A stretch of DNA of 9,895 nt from Acidobacteriota bacterium (GTDB lineage Bacteria > Acidobacteriota > HRBIN11), in NCBI GenBank assembly GCA_030550225.1, contig JAUQPV010000074.1:1-9895 (forward strand), written 5' to 3'. The notes under the pieces were generated by a model that searched no databases, was not told the origin of the DNA, and worked only from the letters and a program-made list of their open reading frames with translations. Made by a program: the position numbers and the translations under genes. The stretch's first letter is position 1, and each line of letters opens with the position of its first letter. This document shows positions 1 to 6,037 of this stretch, in pieces.

Positions 1-106
1 GAACGACCTCGGCCCCAAGCTGGATGGCCGAGAAGTCGGCAAAACGTCCGTTCCAGTCGGCAAAGGGGGTCCGCAAGCCGTCCACGATGACGACGTCGGA
101 AGCCAT
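1..106 (-). CDS. Thiolase (acetyl-CoA acetyltransferase family), N-terminal fragment
   Basis: Read on the minus strand from the ATG at 106-104, this gives 35 residues beginning MASDVVIVDGLRTPF and continuing to QLGAEVV at the window edge. The pattern V-V-I-V-D-x-x-R-T-P-F, then a Gly/aromatic stretch and a Leu-Gly-Ala-Glu-Val helix, is the characteristic N-terminus of thiolases, which condense or cleave acyl-CoA units (beta-oxidation, ketone-body or polyhydroxybutyrate metabolism). A strong Shine-Dalgarno sequence (AGGGAGGG) lies just upstream of the start. The catalytic Cys and the His/Cys of the C-terminal half are outside the window, so degradative and biosynthetic thiolases cannot be told apart. 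The gene is divergent from the HIT gene and shares a repeat-filled upstream region with it. The family call is fairly secure; the exact function is not. Confidence 0.85.
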   Translation of the reverse strand, partial: MASDVVIVDGLRTPFADWNGRFADFSAIQLGAEVV

Positions 107-131
107 CGTCGCCCTCCCTTGGGCCGGGCTA

Positions 132-166
132 TCAAGATACAGGACGCAGGACGCAAGATGCAAGAT
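132..166. repeat. Degenerate 7-nt tandem array, left arm of an inverted repeat
   Basis: Five consecutive 7-nt units fill this stretch with no gaps: two exact GCAAGAT units at 153-166, preceded by variants at 146-152 (GCAGGAC), 139-145 and 132-138. Unit length is conserved while unit sequence drifts. Read on the minus strand it matches 222-256 at 27 of 35 positions by hand count, so the two form a long imperfect inverted repeat with a 55-nt spacer. The repeat lies between divergent genes, outside coding sequence. It resembles in style the short heptameric tandem repeats known from some cyanobacteria, but no family can be assigned. Confidence 0.8.
134..163 (-). promoter_or_regulatory. Possible promoter for the thiolase gene, inside heptad array
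   Basis: On the minus strand, TTGCAT (163-158) and TATCTT (139-134) are separated by 18 nt. They resemble weak -35 and -10 boxes and end 27 nt before the thiolase ATG. The same arrangement occurs in mirror image on the plus strand before the HIT gene. The matches to sigma-70 consensus are only partial and the boxes are themselves pieces of tandem heptads, so this is a suggestion. Confidence 0.25.
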
Positions 167-177
167 CGGGGAGGTAA

Positions 178-198
178 GGAGGAGATGGGGAGGTAGGG
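178..198. repeat. Purine-rich block shared with 6017-6037
   Basis: This 21-nt G/A-rich block is the reverse complement of 6017-6037 except for one base (20 of 21). The surrounding purine tract (167-198) can be parsed into roughly 8-nt units related to GGAGGTAG. Together with the adjacent heptads at 203-216 it forms a composite element that recurs, in the same module order but opposite orientation, between purL and sua5. Confidence 0.75.
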
Positions 199-202
199 CG
201 CT

Positions 203-260
203 ATTCGCCATCCGCCATCCCATCTTGCATCCTGCACCGGGCATCCTGTATTTTGCATCC
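203..260. repeat. Degenerate 7-nt tandem array, right arm of an inverted repeat
   Basis: A nearly unbroken run of 7-nt units, almost all beginning AT. Two units of the ATTCGCC type sit at 203-216, a 5-nt short unit at 217-221, then units of the ATCTTGC/ATCCTGC type run at 222-256, ending in a partial unit at 257-260. The last part pairs with 132-166 as an inverted repeat. The array stops three bases before the Shine-Dalgarno of the HIT gene, so it forms the immediate 5' flank of that gene. The ATTCGCC units reappear (as GGCGAAT) at 5974-5987. Confidence 0.8.
225..254 (+). promoter_or_regulatory. Possible promoter for the HIT gene, inside heptad array
   Basis: TTGCAT at 225-230 and TATTTT at 249-254 are spaced 18 nt apart and end 23 nt before the HIT start codon. 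The geometry mirrors the boxes seen on the other strand before the thiolase gene. Consensus matches are partial (3 of 6 and 4 of 6). If real, the transcript would have a very short leader that just includes the GGGAGG ribosome-binding site at 264-269. Confidence 0.25.
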
Positions 261-277
261 CGTGGGAGGGCGGCTGT

Positions 278-619
278 ATGGCGTGCGTGTTCTGTGCTAT
301 CATAGAACGGCAGGCGCCGGCGAGGATCGAATACGAGGACGACCAGGTCGTGGCTTTCCAGGACATCCATCCGGTAGCACCCGTCCATATCTTGATCGTA
401 CCCCGACGGCACATCGAGACGCTCAACGAGGTGGCGCCCGAGGATATATCCACATTGGGTCGGTGCCTGTACGTGGCCCGTCAGTTGGCCCAGGCAAAGG
501 GGATCGACGAGCGGGGCTACCGGGTCGTCCTGAATGTCCGGGCCTTGGCGGGCCAGTCGGTCTACCACGTGCACTTTCATCTCTTGGGAGGTCGGCCCTT
601 CCGATGGCCCCCCGGGTGA
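278..619 (+). CDS. hinT: HIT family (histidine triad) nucleotide-binding hydrolase, HinT-like
   Basis: This 113-residue protein has the size and layout of bacterial HinT. It starts MACVFCAII, with a CxxC pair (Cys3, Cys6) often seen in zinc-binding HIT members. It continues with the conserved A-x-x-D-I-x-P-x-A-P-x-H-I-L-I-x-P core (about residues 26-42) and ends with the histidine triad His97-Val-His99-Phe-His101 followed by LLGGRP. By family knowledge the middle His (His99) is the nucleophile in hydrolysis of purine nucleoside phosphoramidates and aminoacyl-adenylates in the cytoplasm. The start at 278 is set by GGGAGG at 264-269. It is the first gene of a plus-strand run; the next gene begins 88 nt later. 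The family is secure; the physiological substrate of HinT proteins is unclear in general. Confidence 0.93.
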   Translation: MACVFCAIIERQAPARIEYEDDQVVAFQDIHPVAPVHILIVPRRHIETLNEVAPEDISTLGRCLYVARQLAQAKGIDERGYRVVLNVRALAGQSVYHVHFHLLGGRPFRWPPG

Positions 620-622
620 GGT

Positions 623-635
623 GGACCCTGGGTCC
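623..635. repeat. Short perfect inverted repeat after the HIT gene
   Basis: GGACCC and GGGTCC flank a single T, four bases after the HIT stop codon. A one-base loop cannot form a normal hairpin and no T-tract follows, so it is not a typical terminator. It could be an operator-like dyad or another trace of the GGTCCC-type short repeats seen at 7245-7272. The rest of the 88-nt gap to the receptor gene shows only the receptor's ribosome-binding site. Confidence 0.4.
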
Positions 636-696
636 GGGTGGGGTCCAGTCGCCAGGTGAGCGTATGGCCGGTTGGCCCGGAGGGTCTATCTCCGAT

Positions 697-701
697 GGAG
701 G
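697..701 (+). promoter_or_regulatory. Ribosome-binding site fixing the receptor start
   Basis: GGAGG lies 6 nt before the ATG at 708. The longer alternative beginning at TTG 672 has no comparable site and would put charged residues (RRVYLRWR) ahead of the first membrane helix. The ATG is therefore preferred. Confidence 0.75.
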
Positions 702-707
702 ACAGGT

Positions 708-2852
708 ATGAAGTTGGATTTCCCCTACTTTCACTCCATCCGGGTCCGTTTCTTGCTGGCGGGGGTCGCCCCGATGCTGTGGTTTTTGCTGGGCCTGGTC
801 GTCCTCAGCGGGATCAGCCTCAACCGCCTGTATGCCTTGCATGAGCGGGGGGTTCGCAATCTGACCCAACAGATTGCGTGGGACATTGCCTATTACGTGC
901 GGCTTCGGCTGGAGGATCCCTTGAATGAAATCCTGGACCGGGCAATCCAAACCCGTGCGGTCGCTCGGGCTGAGGTCTATGGCTCAGACGGTCAGCTCCT
1001 GAGTATTCGCATGGATGAGGCCCTACGTCAGGACCTCAACCCGTCGGCATATCCGGAGGTCCAGCAAGCCCTCCGGGCGGGTAAGGAGCAAGTTCGTCTC
1101 CAGACCGATCAGGGGCCCTATATCGTCTATCAGGTCCCCATTCAGGCCCGTGGGTCGACCCTGACGGAGGCGGCCATCCTTGGGGGGGCGGGCGTCTCGA
1201 AGGCAGAGGGCCCGACCCAGCAAGCGATCGGCCGTCTCGTGCTGTATATGCCGCTTCAGGAATATGAGAATGCACGTCGCTCCCTCCTGTGGCTCAGCGT
1301 CGTCTTGATCGTCGGCTTTGGCTTCATCAGCGTGTTCCAGGGCCAACGGCTGATGGAATCGATCCGCAAGCGGGTCCTGGCCGTGATCGAGGGGGCGACG
1401 ACCGTGGCCGAGGGGCGCCTATCTCACACGGTCCCGGCGTCGGGTCGGGACGAGCTGGCGACCCTGGGCGGCGCCTTCAACCAGATGGTCGAACGCCTCC
1501 GTCAGCTTATCCAGCAAGCCCGCGGGATGGCCGATTCCCTAAAGGGCATGGCCGACCATCTCCGCCAGGGCGCCCGCCGGATCCAGGACTTAAGCCAGTC
1601 GGCCAGCCTATCCTTTGACACCATCGACGCCGCCATCGAGCAAGCCGTCCGCCAGATCGACGAAATTCACCAGAGCCTGGCCGACCTGTCGGCCTCGTCC
1701 CAGGAGACCTCTTCGTCGGTCTTGGAGATGAACTCGACGGCCGAGGAGATGAACCATCAGGTCGAGCGGCTGACCCAGCAGATCGAGACGGCCACGTCGG
1801 CCGTTCAGGAGATGGTCTCCTTTATCCGAGAGGTCGACGCCAATGTCGAGCGGCTGTTTAACCTTATCGTCGAGACGACGGCCAGTCTCGAACAGATGGG
1901 GGCCTCTATTACCCAAATCGCCCGCTCGGGTCAGGAGTCCTTGACCCTGGCCGATGCCGTCACTCACAATGCCCGGGAAGGTATCCAGTCGATGGAGTCG
2001 ATGCTCCAGGTCATGAACGGCATTCAAGCGGCCATCCAGGAGGCCTGGCAGGTCGTCAACCAACTGGAGAAGCGGTCTGGCGAGATCGCCATGATCACGG
2101 GTGTTATCGAGGACATCGCCGACCAGACGAACCTGCTGGCCCTGAATGCGGCCATCATCGCCGCCCAAGCCGGCGAATACGGCCGGAGCTTTGCCGTCGT
2201 GGCCGAGGAGATCCGCAACCTGGCCAACCGGACGGCGAGCTCGACGGGCGAAATCAATAAACTGATCGGTCACACCCAAAATGACATCGCCATGACGGTC
2301 CAGAGTATCCAGCAGGGTCGTCAGCGGGTCCAGGAGGGCGTTCGTCTGGCGACGGTGACCCATCAAGCCCTTCAGCAGATCTACGACTCGGCCCAGACGT
2401 CCCGCTCCAAGGCCCAGGAGATCGCCCGGGCGACGGAGGAACAGACCCGGTCCATCCAGATGGTCAATCAGGTGATGGAACAGATCCATCAGCTCGGCCA
2501 GCAGGTCGCGCGAGCGTCGCAGAACCTGCGGGTCGGGAGCACCCAGATTCAGGAGACGATGGAGCAGATGCGGGACATGAGCGACATCGCCCGCCGGGCC
2601 ACGGCCGAACAGCTCCGGGGGATCCGCTTGATTGCCCAGTCGGTCGAAATCATCAACCATAAGGTCGGGACGATCGCCGATTCGGCCGACGATATCCGCC
2701 AGAAGGCTCACGAGATCCGGGAGTCAGCCCGGCGCTTCAAGGAAGTGGCCTTATTCAGTCAGCCGGAGATTCAACAACTGGAGCAACTGACGGAGACGCT
2801 CCAATCCCACGCGGAGGCCCTCCATGGTCAGATGGGCTTCTTTACTCTGTAG
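708..2852 (+). CDS. Methyl-accepting chemotaxis protein (transmembrane chemoreceptor)
   Basis: A 714-residue receptor with standard topology. A first membrane helix spans about residues 13-38 and an extracytoplasmic sensor about 39-192, with a Cache-like look (GSDGQLLS, YIVYQVPI) but not firmly assignable. A second helix lies at about 193-210, a HAMP domain at about 211-264 with the RDELATLGGAFNQM segment, and a long Gln/Glu-rich coiled-coil signalling domain reaches the C-terminus. The hairpin tip is plain at about 471-505 (IADQTNLLALNAA, then GRSFAVVAEEIRNLA). By family knowledge it would assemble with CheA and CheW at the membrane to control motility or a related output. Two normally conserved tip residues differ: Ile484 and Gln487 stand where Tsr has Glu385 and Arg388, which contact neighbours in receptor trimers. 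There is no C-terminal CheR-binding pentapeptide. The 3' end overlaps the start of the substrate-binding protein gene. No che genes are in view. Start chosen from GGAGG at 697-701. Confidence 0.95.
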   Translation: MKLDFPYFHSIRVRFLLAGVAPMLWFLLGLVVLSGISLNRLYALHERGVRNLTQQIAWDIAYYVRLRLEDPLNEILDRAIQTRAVARAEVYGSDGQLLSIRMDEALRQDLNPSAYPEVQQALRAGKEQVRLQTDQGPYIVYQVPIQARGSTLTEAAILGGAGVSKAEGPTQQAIGRLVLYMPLQEYENARRSLLWLSVVLIVGFGFISVFQGQRLMESIRKRVLAVIEGATTVAEGRLSHTVPASGRDELATLGGAFNQMVERLRQLIQQARGMADSLKGMADHLRQGARRIQDLSQSASLSFDTIDAAIEQAVRQIDEIHQSLADLSASSQETSSSVLEMNSTAEEMNHQVERLTQQIETATSAVQEMVSFIREVDANVERLFNLIVETTASLEQMGASITQIARSGQESLTLADAVTHNAREGIQSMESMLQVMNGIQAAIQEAWQVVNQLEKRSGEIAMITGVIEDIADQTNLLALNAAIIAAQAGEYGRSFAVVAEEIRNLANRTASSTGEINKLIGHTQNDIAMTVQSIQQGRQRVQEGVRLATVTHQALQQIYDSAQTSRSKAQEIARATEEQTRSIQMVNQVMEQIHQLGQQVARASQNLRVGSTQIQETMEQMRDMSDIARRATAEQLRGIRLIAQSVEIINHKVGTIADSADDIRQKAHEIRESARRFKEVALFSQPEIQQLEQLTETLQSHAEALHGQMGFFTL

Positions 2853-3723
2853 CCTGGGACTCCTGAGTAGCGGGCTGTGGCCGGTCCTGGCCCAAGTCAA
2901 GGCCAAGGGCGTCCTGGTCGTGGCGCTACCGACCAGTCCCTACCAGGAGGTCGCCGAGGGATTTCGCCGTCTGATGGAGAAGACGCCCGGGACGGAGTTC
3001 CGGATGGCCTACCTCCAGGGGGCGCCCGATGAATTTCGCCGAAACTACGAGTCAACCCTCCGATCTTCCGCGTATACGGTCGTCGCCGTCGGCGGTGACG
3101 CCTACCGGGCCATCCGGGACCAGGTCGAGCCGAGCCGGACCGTCGCCGTCCTGATGGCTGTTCCGCCGGGCGGGCCTCGTCACACGGTCTCGGCCGTCGC
3201 CGACCCCGTGCAGGTCTTCCGCTTGCTCGACGAGATGTGGGGGAAGAACATTCGGGTAGGCCTCCTGCTTGGCGGGTCGGCCCGTTCGGAAGAGCCGGTC
3301 TTTCAGAATGCCGCCCAGGCCAGTGGGATGAACCTCCGCACGGCGGTCGTCCCTGAGGCCACCCAGGCTGTCGAGGCCCTCAAGGCTCTGGTCGACGAAT
3401 CCGACGTGTTTCTCCTTTACCCAGACCCTGAGGTCCTGACCGCCGTATCGCCGGACCTGATGATCCGTTACTGTCATGAGCGTCGGGTCGCCATCGCCGC
3501 TCTCTTTGAAGGTGCCCTCCGGATGGGGGCGACGCTGGCCTTCGTCCCCCGCTACGGCGAAGTCCCGGACATCTTACGTCAGATCCTGAAGTATCCCGAG
3601 CAATTTGCCCCCGTCTCCTATCCCGGCGTCGAACGGGTCGTCGTGAATCGAGCGGCCCTGGCGATGGTCCGACTGAACCCCCCGCCGTCGAAGCTGAAGG
3701 GCGCTTCCATCGTGTTCCAGTGA
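2824..3723 (+). CDS. Exported TrpX-like ABC substrate-binding protein (ABC_sub_bind family)
   Basis: A 299-residue protein with an N-terminal signal peptide (hydrophobic residues 5-22, predicted cut after VLA at 23, no lipobox at the cut). The mature part has two Rossmann-like lobes. Family-typical features are PYQEVAEGFRR near the start, the strand VVAVGGDAYRAI (about 86-97), the lobe-2 opening IRVGLLLGG, the LLYPDPEVL segment (about 198-206), the stretch RRVAIAALFEGALRMGATLAF, and a C-terminal VVVNRAALAMVRLNPPP segment equivalent to the closing strand of the TrpX/pfam04392 proteins. The known role of the family is ligand binding, often aromatic amino acids, in the periplasm. The ATG at 2824 lies inside the receptor gene (29-nt overlap) with GGAGG at 2813-2817, suggesting translational coupling. 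No permease or ATPase gene follows, so a role as a sensory partner of the receptor is an inference worth weighing against ordinary uptake. Confidence 0.87.
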   Translation: MVRWASLLCSLGLLSSGLWPVLAQVKAKGVLVVALPTSPYQEVAEGFRRLMEKTPGTEFRMAYLQGAPDEFRRNYESTLRSSAYTVVAVGGDAYRAIRDQVEPSRTVAVLMAVPPGGPRHTVSAVADPVQVFRLLDEMWGKNIRVGLLLGGSARSEEPVFQNAAQASGMNLRTAVVPEATQAVEALKALVDESDVFLLYPDPEVLTAVSPDLMIRYCHERRVAIAALFEGALRMGATLAFVPRYGEVPDILRQILKYPEQFAPVSYPGVERVVVNRAALAMVRLNPPPSKLKGASIVFQ

Positions 3724-3733
3724 TGGATTTCTC

Positions 3734-5965
3734 ATGATCACGCCTGACGTCGTCTTGGCTCACAACCTGACGCTGGAAGAGTATGACCGCATCGTCCAGC
3801 TCCTGGGCCGGGCCCCGAACCTGGTCGAGCTGGGGATGTTTTCAGCCCTGTGGAGCGAGCACTGTAGCTACAAGAGCTCCAAGGTCCACCTGCGCCGTTT
3901 CCCGACGGAGGCCCCCTGGGTCGTCCAGGGGCCTGGTGAAAATGCCGGCGTCATCGATATCGGCCACGGCCTGACGGCTGTCTTCAAAATCGAGAGCCAC
4001 AACCACCCGTCCTTTGTCGAGCCCTTCCAGGGCGCCGCCACGGGCGTCGGGGGCATCCTACGGGATGTCTTCGCTATGGGGGCCCGTCCCATCGCCCTGA
4101 TGGATGCCTTGCGGTTTGGGCCCCTGGACGTCGTCCGGAATCGGCTCATCATGCATGGCGTCGTGGCCGGCATTGCTCATTACGGGAACTGTGTGGGCGT
4201 GCCGACCGTCGGCGGGGACGTCTACTTCGAACCGTGCTATTCGACGAACCCGTTGGTCAATGTGTTCTGCCTGGGGATTGCCCCCCGAGACCGCTTGCAC
4301 TTCGCCCGGGCTCGGCACCCGGGCCGCTCGATCCTGTACGTCGGCTCCGAGACGGGGCGGGACGGCATTCACGGGGCCAACATCCTGGCATCCCGGGCCT
4401 TCGATGAGACGGCCGAGGCGAAGCGGCCGTCCGTCCAAATCGGCGATCCCTTCATGGAAAAAATCCTCATGGAGGCCTGCTTGGAAATCATGCAGGCGGG
4501 CCTCGTCGAGGCCATCCAGGACATGGGGGCGGCGGGTCTGACGTCGTCGGCGGCCGAAATGGCCGCCCGCGGGGGTTGTGGCGTCGTCCTCTTTCTCGAC
4601 CGGGTCCCCCTCCGGGAACCCGGCCTGACGCCTTATGAGATCATGCTGTCGGAAAGTCAGGAACGGATGCTCCTTATCTTGAAGGAGGGGGCCGAGGCCG
4701 CGGCCGAGGCCATCCTGCGGCGGTGGGGCGTGGCTTTCGCCGTCGTCGGCCGCCTGACCGACGACGGGCGGCTTCGCCTCCGATGGCAGGGCGAATGGGT
4801 CGCCGACGTCCCCGTGGCGGCCCTCGTCAGCGGTCATCCCGTCTATGACCGGCCGCAGACGCCCTACACGCCGCCCCGGGTGGAGACCATTCCCTGGGAG
4901 GAACCGTCGGACCTAAACGACGTCGTCCGGACTTGGATCCTATCGGAAGACTTCGCATCCCGCCGGTGGATTTACCGCCAGTACGATCACATGGTCCAAA
5001 TCAATACGGTGCGACGGCCCGGCCACGACGCGGCCGTCCTGCGGGTGAAGGGCACGCCCGTCGCCCTGGCGATGACCCTCGACGGCAATGGCCGTCTGTG
5101 CTACGTCGACCCCTTCGTCGGGGGTCTGATGGCCGTCGCTGAGGCGGCCCGCAACGTCACGGCCGTCGGCGCCCGCCCGATGGCCCTGACGGACTGCCTG
5201 AACTTTGGGAGTCCGGAGAATCCGCCCGTGATGTGGCAGTTCCGGCAGGTCATCGAGGGCATGCGGGAAGCTTGTCTGGCCCTCGGCGTGCCGGTCGTCA
5301 GCGGGAACGTCAGTTTTTACAACGAAACGGAGGGCCGGCCCGTCTATCCGACGCCCGTCGTCGGGATGGTCGGCCTCATCGAGGACATGGACGCCTTCCC
5401 GATCCCCATCGCCCATTGGACGCACCCTGGAGACGCCGTCTACCTGGTCGGCCGTATCGCTCCCGTCCTGACGGGCTCGACCTGGGCCCGTCAGCATGGG
5501 GTCCTGAATCTGGGCCCCCTACCTTTCGACATCCAGTACGAAGTCCGCTTTCAGGCCGCCCTCCGACAGGCCATCCGCCGGGGCTGGCTCCATACCGTCC
5601 ATGACGTCAGCGACGGGGGCCTCTTGTGGACCCTCGTCGAGGCCAGCTTACTCGGAGACGGTGACCTCGGGTGGGACCTCACCCTGGACCCACCGGCCGG
5701 CCGCCTGGACGCCTTCTTGTGCAGTGAAATCGCCTCGGCGGCCGTCGTGGCCCTGCCGGAAGCGCACCGCCGGGCCTTCGAGATGGCCATGGACCAGGCC
5801 GGCATCGAAGCCCGCTACCTGGGCCGGGTGACGGACGACGGGCGGCTCCGCTTGCGAGTCGGCCGCACGACCCTGCTCCGGCTCGCCGTCCGACCCTGGC
5901 GCCGCCGGTGGCTCCGGGCCTTGGAAGACCGCCTCCGCCTGGATACCGTCGTCTATGCCCGCTAA
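3734..5965 (+). CDS. purL: Phosphoribosylformylglycinamidine synthase subunit PurL
   Basis: The 743-residue product matches the small bacterial/archaeal PurL in length and sequence. It catalyses the ATP-dependent conversion of FGAR to FGAM, step four of de novo purine synthesis, and in this form works with separate PurQ (glutaminase) and PurS subunits. Visible signatures are WSEHCSYK (40-47, His43), QGPGENAGV (65-73), ESHNHPS (87-93), EPFQGAATGVGGILRDVFAMGARP, QDMGAAGL in the first half, then LDGNGR, DPFVGG, AVGARPMALTDCLNFG, SGNVSFYNE and VHDVSDGG in the second half. The two tandem AIRS-like halves each end in a similar segment, LTDDGRLRLR and VTDDGRLRLR, reflecting the family's internal duplication. 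It begins 10 nt after the binding-protein stop, so it is probably cotranscribed; the Shine-Dalgarno before ATG 3734 is weak. purQ and purS are not in the window. Confidence 0.98.
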   Translation: MITPDVVLAHNLTLEEYDRIVQLLGRAPNLVELGMFSALWSEHCSYKSSKVHLRRFPTEAPWVVQGPGENAGVIDIGHGLTAVFKIESHNHPSFVEPFQGAATGVGGILRDVFAMGARPIALMDALRFGPLDVVRNRLIMHGVVAGIAHYGNCVGVPTVGGDVYFEPCYSTNPLVNVFCLGIAPRDRLHFARARHPGRSILYVGSETGRDGIHGANILASRAFDETAEAKRPSVQIGDPFMEKILMEACLEIMQAGLVEAIQDMGAAGLTSSAAEMAARGGCGVVLFLDRVPLREPGLTPYEIMLSESQERMLLILKEGAEAAAEAILRRWGVAFAVVGRLTDDGRLRLRWQGEWVADVPVAALVSGHPVYDRPQTPYTPPRVETIPWEEPSDLNDVVRTWILSEDFASRRWIYRQYDHMVQINTVRRPGHDAAVLRVKGTPVALAMTLDGNGRLCYVDPFVGGLMAVAEAARNVTAVGARPMALTDCLNFGSPENPPVMWQFRQVIEGMREACLALGVPVVSGNVSFYNETEGRPVYPTPVVGMVGLIEDMDAFPIPIAHWTHPGDAVYLVGRIAPVLTGSTWARQHGVLNLGPLPFDIQYEVRFQAALRQAIRRGWLHTVHDVSDGGLLWTLVEASLLGDGDLGWDLTLDPPAGRLDAFLCSEIASAAVVALPEAHRRAFEMAMDQAGIEARYLGRVTDDGRLRLRVGRTTLLRLAVRPWRRRWLRALEDRLRLDTVVYAR

Positions 5966-5967
5966 CA

Positions 5968-6000
5968 GGAAATGGCGAACGGCGAATAGAGAATAGATCC
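5968..6000. repeat. Degenerate 7-nt tandem array between purL and sua5
   Basis: Heptads GGCGAAC (5974-5980), GGCGAAT (5981-5987) and AGAGAAT (5988-5994) follow a 6-nt start and end in a partial unit. GGCGAAT is the reverse complement of the ATTCGCC unit at 203-209. The gap between these convergent genes is only 45 nt and holds this array. No hairpin with a T-tract that could act as a terminator is visible. Confidence 0.7.
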
Positions 6001-6010
6001 TCCCCCTTCC

Positions 6011-6037
6011 CTATCTCCCTACCTCCCCATTTCCTCC
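6011..6037. repeat. Pyrimidine-rich 8-nt units overlapping the sua5 3' end
   Basis: Octads CTATCTCC (6011-6018), CTACCTCC (6019-6026) and CCATTTCC (6027-6034) run in tandem. The 21 nt at 6017-6037 are the reverse complement of 178-198 with one mismatch. Read on the minus strand this stretch encodes the last glycine-rich residues of Sua5 (about 322-329) and its TAG stop, so the repeat block reaches into the coding sequence. Confidence 0.7.

Noticed and set aside
132..260. CRISPR-like array in the left intergenic region
   Set aside because: The repeat units are only 7 nt, contiguous and degenerate, with no unique spacers of regular length and no cas genes nearby.
24..305. 93-codon plus-strand open frame across the left intergenic region
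   Set aside because: It runs antisense to the thiolase start, through the heptad arrays and into the HIT gene in another frame; the product is low-complexity and resembles no family.
672..707. TTG start giving a 12-residue longer chemoreceptor
   Set aside because: No ribosome-binding site precedes it, while ATG 708 has GGAGG at ideal distance and yields a normal receptor N-terminus.
1608..2711. Open frame of 367 codons on the minus strand opposite the chemoreceptor
   Set aside because: It is fully antisense to a clear receptor gene; its Asp/Leu/Gly/Arg-rich product reflects the complement of coiled-coil codons in GC-rich DNA and has no recognisable domain or ribosome-binding site.
4762..5855. 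Repeated DDGRLRLR segments in PurL as a recent duplication
   Set aside because: They mark equivalent ends of the two ancient AIRS-like halves known for PurL, so this is family architecture and not a new event.
5966..6010. Bidirectional terminator between purL and sua5
   Set aside because: The gap is made of heptads without a GC-rich stem and T-tract on either strand, so a factor-independent terminator is not supported.
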